Source: Sordariomycetes sp. S80-01Y (lineage: Eukaryota; Ascomycota; Sordariomycetes). From it: a DNA stretch of 64,000 nucleotides. The DNA is taken from positions 1,550,001-1,614,000 of the forward strand of contig JAXQJY010000033.1 in assembly GCA_037042185.1 (NCBI GenBank). The letters are read 5' to 3'. Below are positions 11,603 through 21,007 of this stretch, piece by piece (within the stretch, counting starts at the first letter, position 1; every line of letters begins with the position of its first letter). The notes under the pieces were generated by a model, which was given only the letters and a program-made list of their open reading frames with translations, did not search any database and was not told the origin of the DNA. The translations under genes were made by a program, and so were the position numbers.

Positions 11603-13419
11603 ATGCCCTGCTTCAAGGGTATTGCGGTGAGCATTCACGCTAACTCGGCACCGCTGCCCGAGTATGGTATGCAGAAGCAATCGCGCTGGTCCCGCATCAA
11701 TACCTACATCCCCGTCCCGCAGCCTCAGCTTACGGGCGAGGATAAGAAACCCGAGCCAGCCAAATTCGCAATCTCGATAACGCTTCTGACGCCAGGACTT
11801 GCAATTCCCTACTCGACGCCCAAACCCTCCGAGGACAATGCTCATCCGAAGCCACAATTCGTTGGTGGCATGCTGCCAGGGAACTACGGCGAGCGGGGCC
11901 AGTATTCAAGCGGTGTCAAACCTTACATACCCATGACGAACTCGGAGAACGAGACGATTGCTGCGTACATATACTTCGATGGACGCGGGAAAGAGGAGGT
12001 GGCCACATTGCTGCGGCCTGGCGAGGAAACCTGGGTAAACAGTCGATGGGTCCAGGTGCCGGACTCTGAGGGTGGCGGCCTTGCCGAACGCGAGTTTCTG
12101 TTCCGCGAGGTAGGGCTCGAGCGCTGGCTGAACGGTCTCGATCTACAAGGCGGCGACACTGCGGAAAGAGTTGAGAAGCGACGGCAGAAATTTGACAGGC
12201 GGTCGAGGAGACAGGCCGCCAATCTTGAGGGAAACGCCAGCAGTGATTTGGGCTCAGGGTCCAACCCACGGAAAGACACGCTGAGGTATGGCGCTGACGA
12301 TAGCACACCCCTTGAGGCCGTGGATGACGAAGAATCAATGTCCTCGGACGATGACGAGCCGCCAGAGGCGACAGGCCAGATAAAGGTGGCCATGTTCCGC
12401 GTTCTCGCCTCCGGAGAGGTAAAGAAAGGAGAATATTCCCCTCAATTTGACTCCCACGAAGGTGATGAGGATGAGTCTGGGAAAGGGGACGGTATGGATG
12501 CAGACGTGGAGCACACCACTAGTTTTGCGAAGCCCAAGACGTTGGATCCTAAAACCATTAGTACGCAGACAGTGACAGGCATTGATGCCCCGGACAAGCC
12601 GTATGCCGTTTTCACCTTCTTCTATCGTGGCGAGAGTAAGTCACCCAACCTAACTCCGCAATTTTGGGGCTAATAAGATGTCAGAGCAACTGCAGAAACT
12701 TGGAGTCATGCAACCCTCAAAAGCCTCGAACAACACCCAGGCTAGTACTAAGCGACGTTCAGGGCAACTAGACTTCTCAAACCTAGGTCCGCTGAAGACG
12801 GGAGGCACTGTGGGCTTCTCGGCCTTCCGCGACAAGGATGCCGATAAGTCACGGAAAATTCGCAAGAAGAGCAATGGTGCCATAGCAGAGGACAGCGACG
12901 ACGATGATGAGGAAGAGAGCGGGATTCTCAAGATGCAAGATGCCGACGATAAGTACGATGGCGCGAAGCTTGCACCTGAGGAGGCCAAGGCTTTTGGCGA
13001 ATTTGCTGACGGCGTGGGCCGTATTCATGTGAGATCCCGTGGCGTTTGGCCTGAGAATCATCGCTGATAAAACTTAGCTCAAGAGGGCACACTCCGCCGA
13101 GCCCGACAGGAATTCGACTCCAGAAACCTCTCAGACCCCTGCGGGAGAATCTTCGACCCAGGAGACCCAGACCAATGCCACAACACCAGGACCCTCCTCT
13201 CTAGCACCGGCCGATGTTCCAGAGGAGGCCCTGGTGGGAAGTCCTCTGAAAAAACAAAGACCAAGCATGGACCAGTCCGCCAACCCAGAGAGATATGCCG
13301 CTACCCAAAGCATGAGCGCTGCTCTTGACTCCGTCCTATCGAGCACTCCACCTACGACCGGAACACCTCCTAACACTAGCGACAAAAAGCCTAAAATTGA
13401 GGAGGAGGAAGAATTATAA
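11603..13419 (+). CDS. Conserved fungal protein of unknown function, nuclear-like C-terminus
   Basis: I cannot assign a function. Three exons (11603-12635, 12685-13028, 13078-13419) give 573 codons (572 aa) with matching phases. The N-terminus MPCFKGIAVSIHANS resembles a fungal domain of unknown function seen in proteins starting MPCFKG or similar (possibly related to DUF7918; this is from memory and uncertain). Residues about 20-190 look like a folded beta-rich domain, with an AAYIYFDGRGKEEVATLL segment and a WVNSRWVQV turn, and end in EREFLFREVGLERWLNGLD. The remainder is acidic and disordered, with stretches SSDDDEPP, EDSDDDDEEES and a basic patch SPLKKQRPS near the C-terminus that could be a nuclear localisation signal. 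The final residues are KPKIEEEEEL. Confidence 0.85.
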
Positions 13420-15570
13420 AATGCGTCGTGCTCTAGGAGGGACCGGCGGGCAACTTCCCCCAATGTCCCAAATGTTTCCAGCATTGTGCTGTCTAGCGAC
13501 TCAAACGGCGAGAGACCCGTTGGAAGCGTTCAACAGACTGGATAGACTCTGATCACTCGATGTAGCTTGGTAGGATCCCTAGAGGCCGGGGAGAAGGAGC
13601 GCGATGGTAGGACGAAAGCGCACTCGAGCGGACGTCGCCATGTAGATGCCGTGGGCGATGGATGGCATAACCGGAGAAGTCAATGTGCTTATTTCAAAAA
13701 CAGTGCCGTAACCGTATTTCCGTGGCCCCGGCGGAAACTTGGATGTCTGAATATATACATAAATGACGACAATGAAACCCATTGAGAGCTGTTATCTGAT
13801 ATGAGCACACTCTTTTGATTGCCTCAATGTCATTCGCTCCCGCAGACTAGAACCTACATTCGCTGTCCTCAATACAAGAGCGCAGTGACTGAGAAGGCCC
13901 GTTGAGACTCGAAGGCCACAAGGACCGTGCGTGCGACGCATGTGGGTGGGTGTAGCAGCGGACGTTACATAAGGATTATACTTTAAATCATCATAGTGGT
14001 TTGAATTCTTTTGTAACACAGGTCTCTGTATTACTCGAACAGGGACCAGCTACCATCGGGGTTGGCAGCGCTGAGATTAGCAGCATTGCTGTTCTTAGAA
14101 TGTTACTATGCAAGCTTCTGCTAGAGGATAAACTGGGATTGATCAAGCAAGACCATTTCAATCCTGCGGCCATACAAAACCCGCTACCCGTTGCCTAGGA
14201 TAGTAGCTCGTCTACGCTAGGTGTAGGGAAATGCGCAGCTGGAAGATGGCATCGATCGAGCAGTCTAAAAGCTCTACTCATGAGGTTGGAGTAGGTTGTG
14301 TCGCCAACTTTGACTACACGCAACATCCAAGCGGCTACAGCGATGCTAACTACGGGACCTTGAATTTGCGCGGAGAGCCGTAGTCTGAACAGCAGACGGT
14401 GCCCTTTCCGTATTAGAGTGAGCGGGGAGGGTGTGGACAAACACTGCTGTAGTGTTTCACGCCTTAGGCAATTACGGGATGTTCCGCAACCTGCAGCTCG
14501 GTAACCTCAAAACAATGCTAAAAGGGAATCCGAGTGCGGCAGACGCTCAAGTCGGGCCGGTTATGCCTGTTTAGCTACCTGGGTGAGTAAAATGGGGTCG
14601 CCGGCGGATGCGGTTCGTCATCGTCGTGCAGGAAGCTTTCGCATATCTGTGGAATTGCCGATTAGCAACATGCTCAAATGAAGCTTGGACAAGTCATGAA
14701 TGTGTAGAAGAAGTGTTTGTCAGACTGTTGAGCTTGATATATTTTGAATCAACATTGTGTATTCTGTTGGCCGTTCTTAAGAAGAATGTATCATCACGCA
14801 AAGGCCATCTGGCCTGGAGGAGAAAAATGTGAATTGCACATACCTTTGGAGAAGCTCACCGCGGAGATGGCTAGCTCTCAATCGTCCAGATGAACATCAT
14901 TGAGGCGTTCCAAGGGCCACTGAAACTCATCAAACCTGGGAGGGTAGTCTCAGATGGTACCTTTCGGCATGTTGATGTGAGGAGAGACACCCATCTGGCC
15001 TGCGAACTTTTTTTTGAGAGTGGATGTGGTATGAAGAGCTCGGTTGGTACATATCTCTACTAAGAGAGCTACCATGAGTGATCAATATGCACATACCCGT
15101 CAGTACTGTGCGGCTCCGCCCGCCGTAAACAAACCCTCAGACTTCTTGGGAGGCGCATACTTGACCAGTCCAACATTCAAATATGCCAAGAGGTGGAGAG
15201 AGAACCAAGGAAACTTCACTTGCCTACACCAGAAAATATGCGATATCGCGAAACGTCTAGTATGCGGCACGTTGACCGTGGTCGTTGCCTGGGATATTGG
15301 TGCGTACAGTGCGATCCTTTCAATCGCTGATGAAAACTGCGTAGCACGTCACCATCGCCGCGGTGCCGGGACTGCAAAACATGCCCGCTGCCCAAGTCTT
15401 CTGCACTGTGCCCCTCAACCCCACCATCGAGCCTAACTGCTCCCCTCCTCCTCTCTTCGCAAATCCTCACAACTTTTGCGACAGAACCTATCGTCACATT
15501 ATCTGCCAAGCTTCCCACACAATTTCTCCTCCTAAAGAGACACGTCGATACCCCGACCAACACCGTCAAG
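13420..15570. other. 2.1-kb gene-free stretch before NTF2
   Basis: No frame longer than about 130 codons is present, and none has domain features or plausible splice partners. The sequence looks more AT-rich than the flanking genes. I looked for tRNA and 5S rRNA signatures by eye and found none. The last 150 bp (about 15420-15570) is pyrimidine-rich and is the likely NTF2 leader, with a good start context (CCGTCAAGATGG). The rest could hold regulatory sequence or non-coding RNA that cannot be recognised without expression data. Confidence 0.5.
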
Positions 15571-16249
15571 ATGGCCTCCAACAGTAAGCTTCTCAAGGCT
15601 TCTTTCCTGGGCGCGCCGAGAGCTAACCGCGCATCGTGTAAACAGACTTCGAGGATGTTGCCAGTATGTGTTAACAGGCAGATACCAACGAGAGTTATTT
15701 CCGATCGAAGCTTCTAACGTTTTGCGACGCGAATAGAGCAGTTCATCGAGTTCTACTACCAGACCTTCGACACCGACCGCAAGACCCTGAACAGCCTCTA
15801 CGTTAGTACCAAGAACGAACTTGAGATGCGTAGTAAAGTACTGACTGCCGGTACAGCGTGAGCAGTCCATGCTCACCTTCGAGTCTGCTTCCGTTCTTGG
15901 TGTTAATGCCATCGTTGAGAAGCTGAGCGTATGTTTCATATTCCGTGGACCATGCGTCCAACAGAAGACTAATGCTGTCTTTAGGGCCTCCCTTTCGAGA
16001 AGGTCAAGCACCAGGTCTCTACCCTCGATGCCCAACCCACCATGGTCGAGGGTGGAATCATCATTCTTGTCACCGGTCAGCTCCTGGTAAGCTCTGAAAC
16101 CCCCTTTGCTTGGAACGGCTGATTGATGAAGTTGCCAGGTCGATGAGGAGCAGCGACCTATGAACTACACCCAGACCTTCCAGCTCGCACGCGACCCCTC
16201 GCAACAGTACTTCGTCTTCAACGACATCTTCAAGCTCGTTTACGGTTAA
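15571..16249 (+). CDS. NTF2: Nuclear transport factor 2
   Basis: NTF2 is a small homodimer that binds Ran-GDP and FxFG nucleoporins and returns Ran to the nucleus. Six exons were resolved: 15571-15583, 15646-15663, 15737-15801, 15857-15928, 15985-16086 and 16139-16249. They sum to 381 nt, 126 residues, the usual family size. The protein reads MASNNFEDVAKQFIEFYYQT, then FDTDRKTLNSLY, a region containing LPFEKVKHQVSTLDAQP, and the conserved C-terminal strands GGIIILVTGQLLVDEEQRP and QYFVFNDIFKLVYG. Five introns in a gene this small, with a 13-nt first and an 18-nt second coding exon, is a dense but conserved arrangement in filamentous ascomycetes. The stop codon lies in an 11-bp tandem duplication. 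Confidence 0.97.
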
Positions 16250-16263
16250 GCCACGGTTAAGCC
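16242..16263 (+). repeat. 11-bp tandem duplication spanning the NTF2 stop codon
   Basis: The unit acggttaagcc occurs twice in direct succession (16242-16252 and 16253-16263). The first copy contains the last codons and TAA of NTF2; the second is in the 3' UTR. Confidence 0.9.
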
Positions 16264-16870
16264 ACAAGCGATGGATGGGACGGATGCCTGAGTAAATCAC
16301 TCTGGCGATGACGATGTGACGACTTCCACACCTCCTGAATCTTGACAAGGCTAGCTTTCGATGGGCTGATGATCTTGAGTATACCGGCTAGTCTTTCGGA
16401 TGATGTAGTTGGCGTTGATAGTAGAAGAGAAGAGAAGATGCGCGGAAACAGCAGCCTACTTTTCAATTGTGTATTTGTGTTCGACATGATCCTTACGTAT
16501 TTGCCCCTGTTCGCTACTAGGGATGTCTCCGCAACCAGAGCACAATGCCTACATGATCAATGCATCCGAGGTCTGGCACATGGGACATTTACAGTCAAGC
16601 TCAAGTAATGTGGGACAACTTGCGTCCCCAAACTTTTATCCGATATGGGCCGCTCTGAGAACTGAGTGAAGGCAACCGTAGGATTTAATTCAGTTCACGA
16701 GAGTAGAGGCGTCAGCATTAGCTCCCCAATCAGTAGCGTGGTATTCACGATCTAGTATGGAGGCGAGCATCAAGTGAATTGCCAAAGAAAGTCATCATTT
16801 TCATGCCCGTAACCTCCGAACACCGTAAGAACCCTGAAACCCCAATGCAAGACGGGTATTTGAAGATGAT
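16250..16870. other. Convergent 3' regions of NTF2 and RPL8
   Basis: About 620 bp between two converging genes; it should contain both 3' UTRs and poly(A) sites. No gene or structured element is evident apart from the second copy of the 11-bp duplication at its left edge. Confidence 0.5.
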
Positions 16871-18007
16871 TTAGATCTTGGTGGCGTTCTCCAGCGCCTT
16901 CTCCTTCTTGAGCTGCTTCATCTGGGCCTTGGGACCCATGATACCGCCACCCCACTGCTTACGGGCAGCGTCGTGGCTGTCCATGAAGCCGTCCTTGACG
17001 GCGGAGACAAGCTTGGAAAGCTCACTCTTGTCCTCAGAGCGAACCTCGGTGAGGGCGAGGACGGCAGCAGTCTATTACGAATTAGCCGAGTTCAACTGTT
17101 ATTGAGGCCGAATAGCTTACCTTCTTGTGAACAACAGTACCAAGACGAGCCTTGCCCTTGACAATGGCGTAAGGGACACCCATCTTCTTGCAGAGAGAAG
17201 GCAGGAAGATGACGAGCTCGATGGGGTCAACATCGTTGGGGATGAGCACAAGGGAGGCCTTCTTGTTCTCAACAAGGCCGACAACGTGGTTCAAGCCGTA
17301 CTTGACGGTGTAGGGCTTCTTGGAAACGTCCTCCTTCTTCTTGCCTTCCTTGACAGCGGTGGCCTCCTTGAGGAGACGCTCCTTCTTCTCGGTCTTGGTC
17401 TCGGGGCGGTACTTGTTCAGGAGCTTGAAGGCCTGAGCAGCGGTGTTCTTGTCGAGAACGTGCTGGAACTGGGCCAAGGAAGGAGGGACCTTCAGGCGCA
17501 TCTGGAGGATCTTCTTCTGGCGCTGGAGACGGACGTACTCGGGCCACTTGACCATGCGGGAGACATTGCGCTTGGGCTGGATATCCTGGCCGATACCGAA
17601 GTTGCGGGGGCGCTTCTCGATGAGAGGGTTCTGTACGAGTCAGTACCTACGTTTCGCAAGGAATATTTCATCGTGCATACCTTGGGAGCCTTCTTGGAGC
17701 CAGCCTTACCCTGAGGGAAAGGGGCGGGGGCGACCTTCTTGCCAGTTTTGGGAGGCTGTCATTGAGAAAAGAAGACATCAGCGAGCTGTTCAAGCCAAAA
17801 AGTCTTCTCTGAACTCTAACGAGAACATGTTGAGGCATCTCTGCGCTCTTCATGTCTCCAGCCAGTCTTCACTTGGTCCACGAGGAACACAAGCGGCATG
17901 TCTGCACATCGCGAACGAAGTAGCGGACTGAATCAATTGCGAAAGAACGCAAAGCGACTCGTATTGCTGTGGCCATTAGAGCCCAGATGGGGCTATGTAC
18001 TCACCAT
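16871..18007 (-). CDS. RPL8: 60S ribosomal protein eL8 (L7Ae family, Rpl8/L7a)
   Basis: eL8 is a structural RNA-binding protein of the large ribosomal subunit. The model has four coding exons: 18007-18005 (only the ATG), 17755-17681, 17630-17121 and 17071-16871; all junctions are in phase 0, giving 262 residues. The protein starts [20 protein letters not shown] and continues [20 protein letters not shown]. The L7Ae RNA-binding core includes [20 protein letters not shown] and [18 protein letters not shown]; the C-terminus is KALENATKI. The first intron (17756-18004, 249 nt) is long for this genome and comes immediately after the start codon; the donor is GTGAGT. I searched it for C/D or H/ACA snoRNA signatures and saw none that convince. 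Confidence 0.97.
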
Positions 18008-18533
18008 CTTGGATGTTGGGCGTTGCTCGAGGTTGGGGAGCAAATTCCTTGGATGCGAGCGGGTTGAGGAGGATCAAAGAAAAAGTCACAGTCGCAGGTG
18101 GATTTCAGATGGTGGATGAAAATTAGGGCTACTGCGCGCCACACTGGAACCGAAAAAGCACCGTTGCTCCATGCTCCACCAGTGCGCCTCAACGTGTGGC
18201 TGACGCGAAACCCACCCGCTTTTGGAGCTCGCTTAGTCACCACTTAAGGTCAAAGACTCATTCACTAGGTCGAATGGCTTTACCAGAATGCGGGTGGTAA
18301 GGACGTATTGATTGTATTCGGTAATGCCATTTTCAAATAAGCAAGTACGCCGCAATCCGACGCGACGCTTCATCCAATCTGTTTGAAATCTATCAAGTCT
18401 GAACGACCATTTCCTTGTCTGCATCACAACCCAACGCAAGTGGTTCGCCACCGACATAAACCCGAGAGCCATTACCGCGCTGGATCACCCACCGTAGACT
18501 TGCAATAGGTCGCAAAGAAAATCAACAGGCGAT
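18008..18533. promoter_or_regulatory. Divergent promoter region RPL8 / NCS6
   Basis: About 525 bp shared between two divergently transcribed translation-related genes. A CCAAT pentamer lies at 18374-18378 on the plus strand. No other motif can be claimed from sequence alone. Confidence 0.45.
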
Positions 18534-19706
18534 ATGCCTCCTATCACCTGCGTTCGTTGCCAGACGAACCGAGCCGTCGTCAAGCGTCCCAAAAACCACC
18601 ACAAGATCTGCCGAGAATGCTTCATTGCAGTCTTCGAGGACGAAATACACCACACCATCACATCTTCAAACCTCTTTTTCTCCGGAGAAAAGGTGGCCAT
18701 CGGGGCTTCTGGAGGCAAAGATTCCACTGTCTTGGCATCGGTGCTCAAGACCTTGAACGAGCGACACAACTATGGCCTAGACTTGATACTTCTCAGTGTA
18801 GATGAGGGCATCAAGGGATACCGAGACGACTCTTTGATGACAGTGAAGCGCAATGCGGTGCAGTATGACATGCCCCTGAAGATCGTTGGGTACGATGAGC
18901 TCTATGGCTGGACCATGGATCAAGTGGTGGAGACGATAGGGAAGAAAGGGAATTGCACCTACTGTGGTGTATTCCGTCGGCAGGCTCTCGACCGCGGTGC
19001 GAAGATGCTCGAAATCCAGCATGTCGTGACAGGGCATAATGCTGACGATGTCGCGGAGACCGTGTTGATGAACCTCCTTCGAGGCGACTTGCCTCGTCTG
19101 TCGCGAAGCACAAGTATCGTCACAGGCGATTCTGCAAGCGATGTGAAGCGGAGCAAGCCCCTTAAATATGCGTACGAGAAGGAAATCGTACTATACGCAC
19201 ATCACAAGCAGCTCGACTACTTCAGCACCGAGTGCATCTACAGTCCTGAGGCTTTCCGAGGAACTGCGAGAAGTCTCATCAAGAGTTTGGAGAAAGTCAG
19301 ACCAAGCGCTATTCTGGATATCGTGCGAAGTGGCGAGGACATGGCGCAACTCACGCCAGACAAAGGCAAAGGGTCATGTGCCTGTGATGAAGGCGAAGCT
19401 GTTGCGGGATGCGGTTCAGCCAACGGAAGATCTTCAGGGAATGAACTGGCGCAGATGGAGGCGTCCTTGAGGTCGAAAGCTCAGCAGGAGAACATGGAGA
19501 CCGAGATCAAATCGGACAGCCAGAAGTCACCGCCAGACGTTGTCAAGCTCCCTGTCCGAAGGAAGCAGCAAAGTCAGCCAAGGGAACCACCCGTGCAGAA
19601 GCTCGGTCAGTGCGTCAAGTGCGGATATATTACAAGCCAGGCCATCTGCCAAGCTTGTACGCTGTTGGAGGGTTTGAATAAGAATAGGGCAGACATAACA
19701 ATATGA
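18534..19706 (+). CDS. NCS6: Cytoplasmic tRNA 2-thiolation protein 1 (Ncs6/Ctu1)
   Basis: Ncs6/Ctu1 with Ncs2 transfers sulfur from Urm1 to wobble uridine 34 of tRNA-Lys, -Glu and -Gln, forming the s2U part of mcm5s2U in the cytosol. A single exon encodes 390 aa. The N-terminal zinc-binding cysteines are in [14 protein letters not shown] and KICRECF. The ATP-binding PP-loop SGGKDST is at about residues 59-65. The TtcA/TIGR00269-type core carries [19 protein letters not shown] and [20 protein letters not shown], which includes the Fe-S/zinc cysteines. A C-terminal zinc ribbon reads [16 protein letters not shown] (about 362-377). The region between about 285 and 350 is low-complexity and probably a linker. 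Confidence 0.97.
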   Translation: MPPITCVRCQTNRAVVKRPKNHHKICRECFIAVFEDEIHHTITSSNLFFSGEKVAIGASGGKDSTVLASVLKTLNERHNYGLDLILLSVDEGIKGYRDDSLMTVKRNAVQYDMPLKIVGYDELYGWTMDQVVETIGKKGNCTYCGVFRRQALDRGAKMLEIQHVVTGHNADDVAETVLMNLLRGDLPRLSRSTSIVTGDSASDVKRSKPLKYAYEKEIVLYAHHKQLDYFSTECIYSPEAFRGTARSLIKSLEKVRPSAILDIVRSGEDMAQLTPDKGKGSCACDEGEAVAGCGSANGRSSGNELAQMEASLRSKAQQENMETEIKSDSQKSPPDVVKLPVRRKQQSQPREPPVQKLGQCVKCGYITSQAICQACTLLEGLNKNRADITI

Positions 19707-19866
19707 TACTGCTGATCGTTTCGCGATTTCGAAAGTCCTCAAAAAGAGAATTGTGGTATTGTTGCGAGCTGGACAGCGGAGGCAGTCCAGGACTCTTTCT
19801 GTTGAATATACATGTCCCCAAGAAACATCTGCAGGTCGTTTGGCACAACTCGATTTGGCCTCCAAT

Positions 19867-20344
19867 CTAGTAGGGTCGAGTCTCCAACTGTGAAGTAGTA
19901 AGTATAGTGTTCGATCCGCTCGCCCAATGACCGTACCTTCCAAGGGTTGTTAAGTTCGAAGCCCGGAGGTGCCACTGCACTTCCATTCTGACCTCTCTTC
20001 GTTCCTGTTATCCTGCGGTCGCGCTCCATCACTGCAACGAGTTGTAAGTATGTGCGCTTCATTCGGGGTTGTATTTCGTCAAGGTTCACGTACTTTGCTA
20101 AGGTGTTTGTTAGTCACGTCAAAGCCAATTGGTGTCAATGTTCACATACCGTAGCCCATGTGTCCAGGTTGTAGCGAGGGTTCTTGCCCTCGTTCTGCCA
20201 CGATCGGACAGCAGCCATGCCTGTGCCAGTGACTCCAAACATCTGCCATTGGTGAGCATCTCGATTATCCGTGGTTGTTGTTCTTTATCAACGTACGACA
20301 ATCATGATGCCATAAGGCAAGAGGGTCTCGAAGGGGACGGGCAT
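19867..20344 (-). CDS. NDUFA1: Mitochondrial complex I accessory subunit, NDUFA1/MWFE type
   Basis: This small single-pass inner-membrane subunit is required for assembly of respiratory complex I. Four exons were reconstructed: 20344-20297, 20242-20146, 20031-19937 and 19887-19867, totalling 87 codons (86 aa). The N-terminus MPVPFETLLPYGIMIVMFGV forms the membrane helix, followed by WQNEGKNPRYNLDTW, the family motif MERDRRITGTKRGQ, and the C-terminus APPGFELNNPWKLETRPY. The second intron was placed with donor GTGAAC at 20145 because this keeps the expected spacing between the Trp and the MERDRR motif. The alternative donor GTATGT four bases upstream leads to a stop with the same acceptor. The gene is divergent from SAS3 and converges on NCS6. 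Confidence 0.9.
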
Positions 20345-21006
20345 CGTGAAGTTCAATGCCGCTAGAGCGGGCTCTAGGAGCAGGAAAGATCAATGAAAGA
20401 AAAGACTACCAAGGCTTCGGATGGACCAGGCCTCAAATGGTCGTCGTCGTCGTTGTCGTCGTCGTCGTTCTTCGCAATTGGAGCCGATGGGATGGTGTCC
20501 AGGTGTTTGGTCGTGGTTGAGCTAAGCACCGGAGGTAGAGTTTCTGCCTCAGGCACAAATTGTCTAGCGTGCTGCGTTCCAGGTTGGCGACAGCGAGGCG
20601 TACTGTACGAAGCTCAGAGATGCACTGTAAAACTACACTTCAAAGTGCACTCGCCCCACCTCAGCGCGCCGCGCTCGCACTGTAATCCCGTTCGCGACAA
20701 CTGATCGCCATTATCCAGGAAACGCGACTTCGACGACCAGCTTCAATAGCGTCTGACACCACCTTGACAAACCACGCCGATACGTTTTCTGCGTGTTACT
20801 GCTTCTCGCGATTCGCATTTTCTTTCTACGCGCACAAGATTGCCGGAATCCCTATTGGCGGGGCACCTAACCCCAGTCCATGAGAATGCTCAGGAGCTGA
20901 CGGACTCTACACTCTTGGTGCCGCCTTACGACAAACCTCTACCGATCGACATGCCGAGAACGAGACTAGGACGATATTCAAGTTGCTTCAGGCAATCGAC
21001 GCGATA
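20345..21006. promoter_or_regulatory. Divergent promoter region NDUFA1 / SAS3, with trinucleotide repeat
   Basis: About 660 bp. ATTGG (CCAAT on the minus strand) occurs at 20477-20481 and again near 20854-20858. A GTC/TCG microsatellite lies at about 20440-20470. Upstream ATGs occur in the SAS3-proximal part, including one whose ORF ends on the SAS3 start. Confidence 0.5.
20440..20470. repeat. Imperfect (GTC)n trinucleotide microsatellite
   Basis: Roughly ten GTC/TCG units interrupted once by a GTT, located 96-126 bp upstream of the NDUFA1 start. It produces Asp-rich and Ser-rich spurious frames on the two strands. Confidence 0.85.
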
Positions 21007-21007
21007 A
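20951..21007 (+). other. Upstream ORF (18 codons) overlapping the SAS3 start codon
   Basis: An ATG at 20951 opens an 18-codon frame whose TAA (21005-21007) shares its last A with the SAS3 ATG (21007-21009), forming TAATG. Such one-base overlaps allow termination followed by reinitiation. Whether the SAS3 transcript includes it is not known. Confidence 0.5.

Noticed and set aside
17756-18004. snoRNA hosted in the long RPL8 intron
   Set aside because: I saw a TGATG but no proper C box (RTGATGA) paired with D box and no H/ACA hairpins.
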